DNA of 64,000 bases from assembly GCF_042665195.1 (NCBI RefSeq), contig NZ_JBHTBW010000031.1:1-64000 (forward strand), read 5' to 3'. Source of the stretch: Laceyella putida (GTDB lineage Bacteria > Bacillota > Bacilli > Thermoactinomycetales > Thermoactinomycetaceae). The notes under the pieces were generated by a model. That model did no database searches and was not told where the DNA came from. It worked only from the letters and a program-made list of their open reading frames with translations. Each line of letters begins with the position of its first letter. The stretch's first letter is position 1. The translations under genes were made by a program, and so were the position numbers. Of this stretch, positions 9,540 through 18,842 are shown piece after piece.

Positions 9540-10559
9540 ATGTCATTTCTCTTTCAACCGTTTAAACAAAAAGAGGTAACCTTGCCCAATCGCGTTGTCT
9601 GCTCCCCCATGTGCATGTATTCAGCAGGCGATGACGGAAAAGTAACCGATTGGCATATCATCCATTACGGTACGAGGGCGGCGGGAAAAGTGGGATTGCT
9701 GATGCTGGAGGCGACCGCGGTCGAGCCGCGTGGACGCATCAGCATGAAAGACTTAGGTCTATGGTCTGATGAGCATATGGAAGGATTCAAACGGATTGTC
9801 GCGTTTGCCCAAGCGCAAGGAAGCAAAACAGCGATTCAATTGGCGCATGCCGGCAGAAAAGCATTTGTTGATGAACCGATTCTCGCCCCCAGCGCCAGTC
9901 CGTTCCGTCCAACTGACCCGATCCCTGTGGAGATGGGACCGACCGAAATCGCTCAGGTGATAGAAGCGTTTGCCCAAGCGGCTCGTCGCGCCAAGCAGAT
10001 TGGCTTTGACATCATTGAGATCCATGCCGCGCACGGCTATTTGCTAAACCAGTTTTTGTCACCTTTAGTCAACAAACGGACGGATGAATATGGTGGCGAT
10101 CTGATCGGCAGGGCGCGCTTGCTGGGAGAGGTCATCCATGCCGTCAAAGCGGAATGGGGAACAGCACGTCCTCTCTATGTGCGCATTTCCGCTGTCGATC
10201 ATCATCCCGATGGGTTCCAACTGTCCGACAGCATCACGTTGGCACGGATGCTGAAAGAATGGGGAGTTGATCTGGTGGATGTCTCCTCCGGCGGGGCCAC
10301 TCCCCATCCGCCAGCGCATGTATACCCGGGATATCAAGTCAAGTATGCGGAAACGATCAAACGGGAAGCGGGGATTGCCACTGGAGCCGTCGGCCTGATC
10401 ACGACCGCTGAACAAGCGGAAGAGATCATCGCCAATGATCGAGCCGATTTGGTTTTCTTGGCGCGCGTGTTGTTGCGGAATCCGTATTGGACCATTCACG
10501 CCGCCAAGCAACTGGGGGTGGACTATCTCGGACCCCGACAATATGCGCGCGGCTTTTGA
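9540..10559 (+). CDS. namA: NADPH dehydrogenase, old yellow enzyme family
   Basis: 339 aa flavoprotein very like B. subtilis YqjM/NamA. The start ATG at 9540 has AAAGGTGG eight bases upstream; an in-frame ATG at 9528 directly abuts that site and is less likely. Signature residues of the YqjM class are visible: Cys25 and Tyr27 in SPMCMYSA, the HAAH pair that binds the substrate carbonyl in IEIHAAHGYLLNQFLSP, and the C-terminal FLARVLLRNPYW. It should bind FMN and reduce electrophilic enals, enones and quinones with NADPH, an oxidative or xenobiotic detoxification role. It stands alone, divergent from the moxR operon and followed by a terminator. Confidence 0.95.
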   Translation: MSFLFQPFKQKEVTLPNRVVCSPMCMYSAGDDGKVTDWHIIHYGTRAAGKVGLLMLEATAVEPRGRISMKDLGLWSDEHMEGFKRIVAFAQAQGSKTAIQLAHAGRKAFVDEPILAPSASPFRPTDPIPVEMGPTEIAQVIEAFAQAARRAKQIGFDIIEIHAAHGYLLNQFLSPLVNKRTDEYGGDLIGRARLLGEVIHAVKAEWGTARPLYVRISAVDHHPDGFQLSDSITLARMLKEWGVDLVDVSSGGATPHPPAHVYPGYQVKYAETIKREAGIATGAVGLITTAEQAEEIIANDRADLVFLARVLLRNPYWTIHAAKQLGVDYLGPRQYARGF

Positions 10560-10565
10560 CAAACG

Positions 10566-10605
10566 AACGCTCAGTCTCCCCATGATGGATGCTGGGCGTT
10601 TTATT
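10566..10605 (+). terminator. Intrinsic terminator after namA
   Basis: Inverted repeat AACGCTCAG / CTGGGCGTT (one G-T pair) followed by TTATT, beginning seven bases after the namA stop codon. Confidence 0.75.
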
Positions 10606-10668
10606 AATCGCGAGCAAGCAGCTTCACCGCTTCAGCGAAAGCCGTTCACAAAGCGGTTTCCTCCGGGG

Positions 10669-11568
10669 TCACGAAGAAACCGTCTCTTTCGGTTGCTCAA
10701 CGGGTTCCACATGCACATGAACATGGGCAATCCCCGCAAAGCCAATCAGGGTATCCTCGACCCGCTCCGTCAATCGATGACTCGCTTCAACCGACAGATG
10801 GGCATCCACGCCCACCGTGAGTTCCACAAAAACATGGGAACCTTGGTTGCGGGCACGCAATTCTTTCACTTCGCGAATCCCCTTGATTTGAATAACCCGT
10901 TCTTCAATCTGGCTGGTTCTTTCCTCATCAAACCCATCCATCAGCACATCAATTGCTGGTTTCCCCACTTCATATCCCGTGCGCAGGATCAGGAGCCCCA
11001 CCACAAATGCGGCTAACGGATCCATCCACGCCCAACCCCAGTTGGTGCCGACAATCCCTGCCGCCGCCCCCAAACTGACAAACGCGTCTGACCGATTATC
11101 ATGTGCCGCCGCTTTGAGCGCTTCACTTTTCGTTTTCCTGCTTAACGCAAAGTTTACGCTCGACACCAGAAACATGACGAGAGCCGCCAGCAGCGACACC
11201 ACGAGTGCGTCGGGGTCAATCTTCTCCTGTCGTGTTTGCAGCCATGCCTCGATGGCGCCGATCCACACTTCCAAAGCAACTAATACCATAAATGATGCCG
11301 CCACTAACGTCGCCACCGTCTCCGCTTTGCTGTGTCCAAACGGGTGATTCTTATCTGCAGGCTGGACGGCCACACGCAAACCGATCAGGATCGCCACGGA
11401 CAACAAAATGTCAGAGACATTGTTTAGCCCGTCGGCAAACAGCCCCTGCGATTTTGCTGTCACGCCGATCCAGCACTTGGTTACACTTAAGATGAGGTAG
11501 GAAAAAATACTGAGCCAGGCTCCTTTTTGCGCTTCAGCCGCTTGCTTGGCCTCAGGTAACTTAACCAC
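10669..11568 (-). CDS. Cation diffusion facilitator family transporter
   Basis: About 300 aa from a GTG at 11568 preceded by AGGGGG at six bases; longer in-frame starts up to 11619 lack a ribosome site. Several transmembrane helices cover residues 15-205. The metal site pattern shows as FADGLNNVSD in TM2 and HDNRSDAFVSLGA in TM5 (D-x3-D and H-x3-D), and the NHPFGHSKAE loop is conserved in the family. A cytoplasmic ferredoxin-like domain closes the protein. It should export a divalent cation (zinc, iron, manganese or cadmium) by proton antiport. The D/D-H/D set resembles manganese/zinc members, but specificity is not determined. Confidence 0.92.
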   Translation of the reverse strand: MVKLPEAKQAAEAQKGAWLSIFSYLILSVTKCWIGVTAKSQGLFADGLNNVSDILLSVAILIGLRVAVQPADKNHPFGHSKAETVATLVAASFMVLVALEVWIGAIEAWLQTRQEKIDPDALVVSLLAALVMFLVSSVNFALSRKTKSEALKAAAHDNRSDAFVSLGAAAGIVGTNWGWAWMDPLAAFVVGLLILRTGYEVGKPAIDVLMDGFDEERTSQIEERVIQIKGIREVKELRARNQGSHVFVELTVGVDAHLSVEASHRLTERVEDTLIGFAGIAHVHVHVEPVEQPKETVSS

Positions 11569-11813
11569 TTTTATCCCCCTTCCCTTATTGGCCATTCTAT
11601 GATAAGGAAGAGACCCCATCTTAGTCCAGAGAAACGTTTTTCACCTCATTTAGGAAAACTGAAAACCCCCATCAATGTTGGAGCAAGGAAACATTCGTGA
11701 CAAATGCTTCAATCTTCCATGTTTTGCGATCCCCTATAATAGAAAGAAAAGGGTAACAATGTTATCATGGAAGAAGACTGATGACGATTGAACCGAGATA
11801 GGTGGGTTTATGC

Positions 11814-12767
11814 ATGTGGAAAAAAGAATTGGTAGAAGAAGCATGTCGGAGATTTAAAGGGACGGTAGAGTCGCTCAAACCGCTCGGGGGATTTTATCGC
11901 AACGTATTTGAATATGAACGTGATGGGGAAGCGTGTGTGCTCAAGCTGATGCCCATCGCCACCAAAGATAAAAGCCAACTTCACTCTGAGTTAAAATGGG
12001 TGAATTTTTTACGTTCCCATGGAATCGCGATACCCAAACAAATCTTGTCAACGCGGGGACAATCGATTGAAACGATCATCGAGCTTCCCATTCCCTGTTG
12101 CGCGATTTCCTTCCGCAAAGGGGTGGGGAAACTGTTGAAAGCCACCAGCATCAATGATTGGAGCCCCTACGTGCTGCGCCGGATGGGACAGGTGATGGGC
12201 AAAATGCATTCCATTTCCCAACGGTTTTTGCAGCAGGAACAGACAACCACATTCGAGGAGTGGGACGAAGGGGAGATTTACTATCGCGACTGGTCTTTCA
12301 TCGACCGCTCGATTGCCGACCGCTGGTCAGCCATGATGCAACGGGTATACCAATTCCCCAAATCCAGCAGATCTTATGGATTGATCAATAATGATTTCCA
12401 TCACGAGAGCATTCTGATCAGCAGCACGGGGAACCCTATCGTAGTCGATTTTAATCGCGTCAAATACCACTGGTTTACATACGATATCGCGATTGTTCTC
12501 TTTCATGCATTGGAAACGATCCCAGAAGCAGAACATGAAGCGTTTAAACAGTTATTCAGCCAAGAATTTATGTCGGGTTACTTCCTGGAGAATATCCTTG
12601 AAGACGATTGGCGTGAGCAACTGGATTTCTTTGTGGAATTCCGGCTTTACTTTGTTTACTTGCACCTGATGATTCATCTGGATCGCGATTTTATCACCGA
12701 TCATCAAGAGGAACGCATCAAACGATACAAAGAACGGATGGATCGCCTCGCATATCCCACGATGTGA
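11814..12767 (+). CDS. Aminoglycoside-phosphotransferase-fold protein
   Basis: 317 aa from ATG 11814, which has AGGTGG eight bases upstream; a GTG at 11802 overlaps that site. The N-lobe has a nucleotide-binding pattern (GGFYRNVFEYERDGEACVLKLMP, Lys as ATP ligand). The C-lobe shows INNDFHHESIL where the family has HGDxHxxN, and VVDFNRVKYHW where the family has the metal-binding IDFxxA. The APH/choline kinase fold is clear, but the catalytic loop is altered (NDFHHES), so the acceptor substrate is unknown and activity may be reduced. It is a single-gene unit with a strong terminator. Confidence 0.8.
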   Translation: MWKKELVEEACRRFKGTVESLKPLGGFYRNVFEYERDGEACVLKLMPIATKDKSQLHSELKWVNFLRSHGIAIPKQILSTRGQSIETIIELPIPCCAISFRKGVGKLLKATSINDWSPYVLRRMGQVMGKMHSISQRFLQQEQTTTFEEWDEGEIYYRDWSFIDRSIADRWSAMMQRVYQFPKSSRSYGLINNDFHHESILISSTGNPIVVDFNRVKYHWFTYDIAIVLFHALETIPEAEHEAFKQLFSQEFMSGYFLENILEDDWREQLDFFVEFRLYFVYLHLMIHLDRDFITDHQEERIKRYKERMDRLAYPTM

Positions 12768-12774
12768 AAAACAG

Positions 12775-12806
12775 AAGCTGTTGGCTGACTGGCCAACAGC
12801 TTTTTT
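12775..12806. terminator. Intrinsic terminator between the phosphotransferase gene and the M23 pseudogene
   Basis: Near-perfect hairpin AAGCTGTTGGC-TGACT-GGCCAACAGCTT followed on the plus strand by T6. The minus strand has a weaker T-tract, so it may serve both converging genes. Confidence 0.9.
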
Positions 12807-12829
12807 ACAAGATATTTGGCGATGCTCGC

Positions 12830-13727
12830 TCACCTGATATAAGGAGCGGGGTTTACGGGAACGCCATTTTTGTGCACTTCAAAGTGAAGATGGGGCCCCG
12901 TTGATTTCCCGTTATTCCCCACTTCGCCAATCACATCGCCCCGTTCCACCTTTTGCCCCCCACCACACCATCCTCGGCCACATAGATCGGCGTTCCCGTC
13001 TTGCGAGGGATGTCGATCCCTTTATGGCGATAACCGCGCCATTGGTTAAAGTTGGGGAAGAAAAAGCCGGGTGTGGTGGGATAAAATAAAATGCCTCCCG
13101 AGCCTGATAATTTGCGCTCTTGTTTCTCCAGATCTTTCAACTCATCTTGGTTTTTTTCCAACACCTGGCTCATCTTGTCTATTTCTTGCTTTGATTGTTG
13201 CAATAGCTGTTGTTGCTTTTGCTTTGTCTCCGCAAGCCGTTTTTGGGAAGCTTCAAGATTATGTCGAATCCGCAAATTCATTAAAATCCTCCAGATCCTG
13301 TTTCACGATGATTCTGATCAATTCATAACGGCGCAAAAAATCGGAAAATGAGTCCGCCATAACCAACTTGGCCAGGTGCGCATCCTCCCCTTTGAGATAA
13401 AGAGTGACCAGTTTGTGCATGACCTTATCTTCCACCCGTTTCAGTTGCTGCTGGTTTTCACCGTGTTGCTTTCTCAGTTTGGCTAACTCATTATCAAGCT
13501 GAATCGTTTTTTTGTCCAAGGCATCAATCACTTTTTTATGCTCATTGATCTCCGCTTCCACTTTGGCGATGTCCATTTTTTTCTGCTTTGCGTCCGTTCT
13601 GATCTGATCGATCTTCTGTTTGGCTTCCGTCGGGGTCACTTCTGCCCAAGTAAGTGGGCGGTTGGCTCCCGCCGAGGTGACCAGCAGTCCCGCTACCAAT
13701 ATGGGAATCGGTCATCCGCTTGCTCAT
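12830..13727 (-). pseudogene. Decayed M23 murein hydrolase paralogue
   Basis: This matches the two intact M23 genes upstream in its transcription direction but is broken at least three times. The signal peptide begins MSKRMTDS in one frame and continues as LVAGLLVTSAGA in another near 13690. The coiled coil shifts frame again near 13270. The LytM domain has lost about 30 codons between GTPIYVAEDGVV and the part corresponding to RGDVIGEVGNNG near 12960. It still ends with GPHLHFEVHKNG and a stop at 12830. The lost segment includes part of the catalytic core, so a functional hydrolase is not possible. It is a tandem duplicate in decay. Confidence 0.92.
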
Positions 13728-13818
13728 TTTATTCTCCTTTGCTGTTTAATTCACACTTTTTAAATTAAACATAGACAACCTTATTCCTTTAGTATATATT
13801 TCCATTCCAGGACAAATA

Positions 13819-13852
13819 TAAAAAACGCTGTCGGCTTTCTTGCCGACAGCGT
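13819..13852 (-). terminator. Intrinsic terminator after the second M23 gene
   Basis: Minus-strand hairpin ACGCTGTCGGC-AAGAAA-GCCGACAGCGT followed by T6, seven bases past the stop codon. Confidence 0.92.
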
Positions 13853-13859
13853 GGTTGCA

Positions 13860-14885
13860 CTATGAGATATACGGCTTTGGATTGACGGGTTGGCCATTCT
13901 TATGTACCTCATAGTGCAAGTGGGGACCTGACGAGCGACCGGCATTTCCCACCGCTCCAATCACTTGGCCTCGGGACACCCGTTGACCCGTGCTCACTTT
14001 GACCTGATAACTGTACATATGGGCATATAACGTCTCCAAGCCATTGTCGTGGCGAACGATGATATACCAAGCATATCCACCCGCATCATATCTCACCGAT
14101 TTCACCACTCCGTCTTCCGAAGCGTAAATCGGCGTGCCGATCGGCCGTGGAATGTCCACGCCGGCATGGATGTGGCTGCCCCGATTCTGGCCGTAGTTCC
14201 AATAGGTTTTGCCCGGAGTGGATGGATAACCCAACACGCCGCCGCCGGCAAAGCCAAATTGGCCCATCAACTTCTCTTCTTCTTTCTCCAGCTGCTTCAA
14301 TTCCTCCTTGTATTTGGCCATTTCCTTATTCATCGCATCGACTCTTTGCTTCGATTCTTTCAAGAGCTTTTCTTGCTCTTCTTTGGCCTTGATAATCTTT
14401 GCTTTATCATCTTCAAACTTTTGTTTGATTTCGTCATAACGCTTGAAGTCATTCACATCTTGTTTCACGATGATGCGAATCAGCTGAAATCGATTCAAAA
14501 AGTCGGAGAATGTATCAGCCGCCAAGATTTGGGCCAGGTATTCATTTTCCCCTTGAAGATAAAGGCGCTGCAGCTTTTTCTTCAGTTTCTGCTCAACGGC
14601 TTTCAACTCTTTCTCATTGGCGGCGAGCTCATTGTTCAATCGATTCACTTCTTGTATATAGGCTGACAATTTCTCATCCACTTGGGCCAGATCTTTCTTA
14701 TGCTGTTCCAGCTTGGCTTCGACCGCTTTCAAATCCTCTTTCGTTTGCTTCTTTTCGTTCTTAACTTCATCCAGTTTTTGTTTCGTTTGCGAGGTGGCGG
14801 CCACAGCCTCATTGCGGTGGACTCCCCAAGACGATACCAGCAACGCCAAGATCATCAAACTGATCGGTAGTAGTCTTCTCATCAT
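13860..14885 (-). CDS. Secreted M23 peptidoglycan hydrolase with coiled coil (EnvC/CwlO-like)
   Basis: 341 aa. A signal peptide covers residues 1-28, a long Lys/Glu-rich coiled coil covers about 30-215, and a C-terminal M23/LytM domain covers about 235-341. The LytM zinc site is intact: HAGVD in the first motif and GPHLHYEV in the second, ending NPKPYI. Such enzymes cut peptide cross-links in peptidoglycan, the coiled coil regulating or localising activity. AAGGAG lies 3 bases before the first ATG and 6 before the second, so translation may start at 14882. It is the middle copy of a tandem triplet, its own terminator suggesting separate expression. Confidence 0.93.
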   Translation of the reverse strand: MMRRLLPISLMILALLVSSWGVHRNEAVAATSQTKQKLDEVKNEKKQTKEDLKAVEAKLEQHKKDLAQVDEKLSAYIQEVNRLNNELAANEKELKAVEQKLKKKLQRLYLQGENEYLAQILAADTFSDFLNRFQLIRIIVKQDVNDFKRYDEIKQKFEDDKAKIIKAKEEQEKLLKESKQRVDAMNKEMAKYKEELKQLEKEEEKLMGQFGFAGGGVLGYPSTPGKTYWNYGQNRGSHIHAGVDIPRPIGTPIYASEDGVVKSVRYDAGGYAWYIIVRHDNGLETLYAHMYSYQVKVSTGQRVSRGQVIGAVGNAGRSSGPHLHYEVHKNGQPVNPKPYIS

Positions 14886-14989
14886 CTTCTCCTTCCACCC
14901 AGTGATTCTATTAGCATTTTAGCAAACTACTCAAAGAACGTCTGTTTCTTTCTTTCGATTTAAATTACGTTTTTATGTCTTTTAAAAAT

Positions 14990-15019
14990 GAAAAACTGTT
15001 GGCACCACCCACCAACAGT
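14990..15019 (-). terminator. Intrinsic terminator after the first M23 gene
   Basis: Minus-strand hairpin ACTGTTGG / CCAACAGT followed by TTTTTCATTTTT, about 45 bp after the stop codon at 15066. Confidence 0.85.
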
Positions 15020-15065
15020 CCACTGCACTCCACATATGAAAAGGACTCTGCCTGATTGTGACCAT

Positions 15066-16106
15066 TTATCGAAGATAAGGCTTCGGATTCACAGGCCGGC
15101 CATCCTTGCGCACCTCGTAATGCAAATGCGGTCCGGAGGAACGCCCGTTGTTTCCGACATGGGCAATCAATTGCCCTCGCAACACATGCTGCCCCACGCT
15201 CACTTCCACTTGATATCGCCACATGTGCGCATACAGCGTCTCCAGCCCATGGGCATGCTGGATAATCACATAGACGCCATATCCGCCTTCATCATAGCGA
15301 ATCGCTTTGACAACCCCCCATTCGGAAGCATAAATGGGGGTGCCGATCGGACGCGGAATATCAATCCCTTTATGGATATGGGTGCCCCGGTCTTGCCCGT
15401 AATTCCAATACACTTTGCCCCGGGTCGTCGGAAAACCCAATCTTCCTGTTCCGCCATGGAACAATCCCAGATACTTTTGCATGAGCCGCTCTTTTTCCCG
15501 CTTCAGCTTGGTCAGCTTCCCCTGTCCTTGTTCCATTTGCCTCGTGATGCGCTCCACCTGTTTCCTCGATTCATTGAGCAATGACAACTGCTTCCTCTTG
15601 GTCTCCATGAGTGACCGTTGTTTTTTTTCCAGGTCTCGCTTCACCTTCGTGTAGCGATTCACTGTAAGCATATCGTTTTTGACGATCAGTCTTAGCAATT
15701 GCAAGCGATGCAGGAATTGTCCAAACGAATCGGCCCCTACCAACTTCATGACATCCTTATCTTCCCCTTGCAAATACATGCGCGTCAATTTATGCTTCAA
15801 CAAGGGCTTCACCCTGGCCAATTCCCGTTGCCGGGCATCAATCTCTGTTTGCAACCGGCCCATTTCCTCATCATAGCGACTAAGTTTCTCCTCGATCTTG
15901 GCGACCGACTGATTGTGCTTCGCCGCTTGTTGTTCCAATCGATCGAGCGCTGTCATCGTCTCTTTCGCTTCAAGCTGCACTTTATTTAACTTTTGCTCCA
16001 CTTTATCATTCATCACTCTTGCCGCATCGACTGATGGCCCCTTGATTCCCCATGAGGCCACAACCAAGCTCACGACAAGAATCCACTTTCCCATCCGTAT
16101 TTCCAT
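15066..16106 (-). CDS. Secreted M23 peptidoglycan hydrolase with coiled coil, paralogue
   Basis: 346 aa with the same architecture as the neighbouring gene at 13860: signal peptide (residues 1-29), coiled coil (about 32-225) and C-terminal LytM domain with HKGID and GPHLHYEV zinc motifs, ending NPKPYLR. The coiled coil has more Arg and Leu than its neighbour. GGAGAG lies just upstream of the ATG. The three paralogues share direction and spacing, so they arose by tandem duplication. Differences in the coiled coils suggest different partners or timing, which is inference. Confidence 0.93.
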   Translation of the reverse strand: MEIRMGKWILVVSLVVASWGIKGPSVDAARVMNDKVEQKLNKVQLEAKETMTALDRLEQQAAKHNQSVAKIEEKLSRYDEEMGRLQTEIDARQRELARVKPLLKHKLTRMYLQGEDKDVMKLVGADSFGQFLHRLQLLRLIVKNDMLTVNRYTKVKRDLEKKQRSLMETKRKQLSLLNESRKQVERITRQMEQGQGKLTKLKREKERLMQKYLGLFHGGTGRLGFPTTRGKVYWNYGQDRGTHIHKGIDIPRPIGTPIYASEWGVVKAIRYDEGGYGVYVIIQHAHGLETLYAHMWRYQVEVSVGQHVLRGQLIAHVGNNGRSSGPHLHYEVRKDGRPVNPKPYLR

Positions 16107-16236
16107 CCAACTCTCCTCTAACCAACCATTTATGTTTTATTTTTACATGATTGGACGCGATTCCTTCTTTCGCGGCAAAGGATGAAATCGAATCGAAGAG
16201 TCAGATGGTACAGGAAATGGATACTTGCCAACGCAA

Positions 16237-16270
16237 AAGAAAACGCTCCTGTGAGCTGGTCACAGGAGCG
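16237..16270 (-). terminator. Intrinsic terminator of the groESL operon
   Basis: Minus-strand hairpin CGCTCCTGTGA-CCAGC-TCACAGGAGCG followed by TTTTCTTTT, about 20 bp after the groEL stop. Confidence 0.93.
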
Positions 16271-16285
16271 AGGGTTTTGGGTAGC

Positions 16286-17923
16286 TTACATCATGCCACC
16301 CATGCCGCCCATGGCACCCATGTCTGGGGCCGCAGGTTTGTTTTCTTCCGGTTTGTCTGCCACTACCGCTTCGGTGGTCAGGAACATAGCCGCCACGGAA
16401 GCCGCGTTTTGCAATGCGGAACGGGTTACTTTCGCCGGGTCTACCACACCCACTTGAATCATGTTCACCCATTCGCCGGTGAGGGCGTTGAAACCGATGC
16501 CCACTTCTTCTTTTTTGAGGCGTTCAACGATCACAGAGCCTTCCAGGCCGGCATTGTGAGCGATTTGACGCACAGGTTCTTCCAAGGCGCGTTTGATGAT
16601 GCTTACGCCTGTCTTCTCATCGCCGACCGGCAAGGAAGCTTCGAGGTCTTCCACCGCACGGATCACATTCACCAGAGCGGTACCGCCGCCCGATACGATT
16701 CCTTCTTCCACTGCCGCACGGGTTGCGTTCAATGCGTCTTCGATGCGCAGTTTTTTCTCTTTCAGTTCGGTTTCGGTTGCCGCACCGACTTTGATCACTG
16801 CGACACCGCCAGCCAATTTGGCCAGACGCTCTTGCAGTTTTTCCTTATCGAACTCGGAAGTGGTGTCTTCCAGTTGTTGACGGATTTGTTTGATGCGGGC
16901 TTGGATGTCAGCTTGCTCGCCGAAACCGTCGACAATGATGGTGTTTTCTTTGTTTACGCGAACTTGGCGCGCCCGACCGAGGGATTCGATACCTGTGGTT
17001 TTGAGATCCAATCCCAAGTCTTCGGTGATGACTTGACCACCGGTCAGGATCGCGATATCTTCGAGCATCGCTTTGCGGCGATCGCCAAAACCAGGTGCTT
17101 TTACAGCAACGGCGGTGAAGGTACCGCGCAATTTGTTGACTACGAGGGTAGCCAGCGCTTCGCCTTCCACATCTTCAGCGATGATCAAGAGCGGACGGCC
17201 TTGTTGTACGACTTTCTCCAGAACTGGCAGCACATCTTGGATGTTGCCGATCTTCTTGTCAGTGATGAGGATGTATGGCTCATCCAGAACGGCTTCCATT
17301 TTGTCGGTGTCCGTGATCATGTATGGGGAGATGTAACCACGGTCGAATTGCATCCCTTCCACCACTTCCAGCTCAGTGGTGAAACCTTTGGATTCTTCAA
17401 CGGTGATTACTCCGTCGTTGCCCACTTTTTCCATTGCTTCGGCGATCAGTTTGCCGGTTTCTTCGTCGTTGGCGGAGATAGCGGCTACTTGGGTAATGGA
17501 GTCTTTGCCTTCAATTGGTTTCGCGATATTTTTGATTTCGGCAACAGCGGTCGCTACTGCTTTTTCGATCCCTTTGCGCACAACCATTGGGTTTGCGCCG
17601 GCGGCTACGTTTTTGAGGCCTTCGCGAATGATCGCTTGCGCCAATACGGTGGCGGTGGTGGTTCCATCCCCTGCCACATCGTTGGTTTTGGTTGCAACTT
17701 CTTTAACCAGTTGCGCACCCATGTTTTCAAAAGGATCTTCCAATTCGATTTCTTTTGCGATGGTCACCCCGTCATTGGTGATGAGCGGAGAACCGAATTT
17801 TCTTTCCAATACAACGTTGCGGCCTTTTGGTCCGATGGTCACTTTCACTGCGTTGGCCAGGGCATCCACCCCGCGCAGCATCGCACGACGAGCGTCTTCA
17901 CTAAATTTGATATCTTTCGCCAT
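16286..17923 (-). CDS. groEL: Chaperonin GroEL (Hsp60)
   Basis: 545 aa from MAKDIKFSEDARRAM, the conserved GroEL start; an in-frame ATG six bases upstream (17929) is closer to the AAAGGGG site and could be used instead. The ATP-binding GDGTTTAT segment and the C-terminal flexible GGM-rich tail (MGAMGGMGGMM) are present. It forms the tetradecameric folding chamber capped by GroES. It follows groES by about 65 bp and ends in a strong terminator. Expression is expected to be heat-inducible through the CIRCE operator upstream of groES. Confidence 0.99.
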   Translation of the reverse strand: MAKDIKFSEDARRAMLRGVDALANAVKVTIGPKGRNVVLERKFGSPLITNDGVTIAKEIELEDPFENMGAQLVKEVATKTNDVAGDGTTTATVLAQAIIREGLKNVAAGANPMVVRKGIEKAVATAVAEIKNIAKPIEGKDSITQVAAISANDEETGKLIAEAMEKVGNDGVITVEESKGFTTELEVVEGMQFDRGYISPYMITDTDKMEAVLDEPYILITDKKIGNIQDVLPVLEKVVQQGRPLLIIAEDVEGEALATLVVNKLRGTFTAVAVKAPGFGDRRKAMLEDIAILTGGQVITEDLGLDLKTTGIESLGRARQVRVNKENTIIVDGFGEQADIQARIKQIRQQLEDTTSEFDKEKLQERLAKLAGGVAVIKVGAATETELKEKKLRIEDALNATRAAVEEGIVSGGGTALVNVIRAVEDLEASLPVGDEKTGVSIIKRALEEPVRQIAHNAGLEGSVIVERLKKEEVGIGFNALTGEWVNMIQVGVVDPAKVTRSALQNAASVAAMFLTTEAVVADKPEENKPAAPDMGAMGGMGGMM

Positions 17924-17991
17924 GATCATTACGTCCCCTTTCCTATGTAGGGTATTGATTTATGTCAAAGCATCGCTTAGATGTTGTTTGA

Positions 17992-18276
17992 TTACTCTAC
18001 AACAGCGAGAATGTCGCTTTCGCGAAGGATGAGATATTCTTTCTCACCGTATTTCACTTCGGTGCCGGCGTATTTGGAGAAGATGACGAGGTCGCCCTCT
18101 TTTACCTCCAACGCGATACGATTTCCTTTCTCATCGATGCGGCCCGCACCGACAGCCACGATCCGCCCTTCTTGCGGCTTTTCTTTTGCGGTCTCTGGCA
18201 GCACGATCCCGCTGGCGGTTTTTTCTTCTTTCTCAACAGCTTCCAAAACGACACGATCACCCAATGGTTTGATCAT
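17992..18276 (-). CDS. groES: Co-chaperonin GroES (Hsp10)
   Basis: 94 aa, standard length. MIKPLGDRVVLEAVE at the start, the mobile loop (KTASGIVLPETAKEKPQEG) and the roof region are all recognisable. AAGGAGG lies nine bases upstream of the ATG. It is the first gene of the groESL operon, downstream of CIRCE. Confidence 0.99.
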   Translation of the reverse strand: MIKPLGDRVVLEAVEKEEKTASGIVLPETAKEKPQEGRIVAVGAGRIDEKGNRIALEVKEGDLVIFSKYAGTEVKYGEKEYLILRESDILAVVE

Positions 18277-18324
18277 TGTGATAACCCTCCTTCATATGAG
18301 GTGGTATGTGATAGTTTGGTGTTG

Positions 18325-18351
18325 TTAGCACTCATCTCGTTCGAGTGCTAA
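18325..18351 (-). promoter_or_regulatory. CIRCE operator (HrcA binding site)
   Basis: Perfect TTAGCACTC-N9-GAGTGCTAA inverted repeat, the consensus CIRCE element bound by the heat-shock repressor HrcA, located about 50 bp upstream of groES. Confidence 0.98.
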
Positions 18352-18356
18352 CATCA

Positions 18357-18391
18357 ATTATAATGATATTCATCTCGTTTTCATTTTTCAA
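18357..18391 (-). promoter_or_regulatory. Likely sigma-A promoter of groESL
   Basis: Minus strand: TTGAAA (18386-18391), 17 bp spacer, TATCAT (18363-18368). An overlapping TATAAT at 18357-18362 could instead be the -10 with a weaker ATGAAA -35. CIRCE begins directly downstream, as usual for HrcA control. Confidence 0.7.
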
Positions 18392-18458
18392 GTATGTTGG
18401 CAAAAAAATTCCCAGCAAAAAAATAAGTCCACCTATCTCCATACTGTTACGCTCTTTC

Positions 18459-18842
18459 TCACTCTTTTATGCTTGTTTGATCGCCTTCCATGTTGTTGAT
18501 CACGGACACATTCTCTGCCTTCACTTTGACAACGGGCTGGTTATAGACGATTTTCCCGGTGTGGTGACCCACATACCGACCCAACTGATCCCCCACAATT
18601 CCCCCGACAATCGAACCGATTGCCGTTCCTACACCCGGAAAGACCGCTGACCCCAGCATGGCGCCATATTCCACACCCATGGTGATCCCGACCGCGCTTG
18701 ATACGTTTTCGGCCGTTTGCAGGGCGTATTCCTTCTTTTCCATCTTCCCTTTGCACAAGGCAACGGTGTCGCACACTTGGGTGACAAGTCCGCTGATCAC
18801 TCCTGCCCAAAGTGCGCCGCTATTTTTCGTTACGATCTTCAT
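18459..18842 (-). CDS. Small glycine-zipper protein, P-type ATPase neighbourhood
   Basis: 127 aa from the ATG at 18842, which has GGGAGGG eight bases upstream and overlaps the end of the gene before it by 23 bp. The centre (about 50-85) is rich in Gly and Ala with repeated GxxxG spacing (GAMLGSAVFPGVGTAIGSIVGGIVGDQLG), as in glycine-zipper membrane proteins. The start contains a second hydrophobic stretch (SGALWAGVISGLVTQV). I do not recognise a named family. Its pairing with the next small gene and its divergent position from the giant P-type ATPase suggest a shared membrane function. Confidence 0.72.
   Translation of the reverse strand: MKIVTKNSGALWAGVISGLVTQVCDTVALCKGKMEKKEYALQTAENVSSAVGITMGVEYGAMLGSAVFPGVGTAIGSIVGGIVGDQLGRYVGHHTGKIVYNQPVVKVKAENVSVINNMEGDQTSIKE

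Noticed and set aside
16151..17950. 599-codon open frame on the plus strand opposite groEL
   Set aside because: It is the complement of a highly conserved, strongly biased coding gene; it has no ribosome site or recognisable domain, and groEL fully explains the region.
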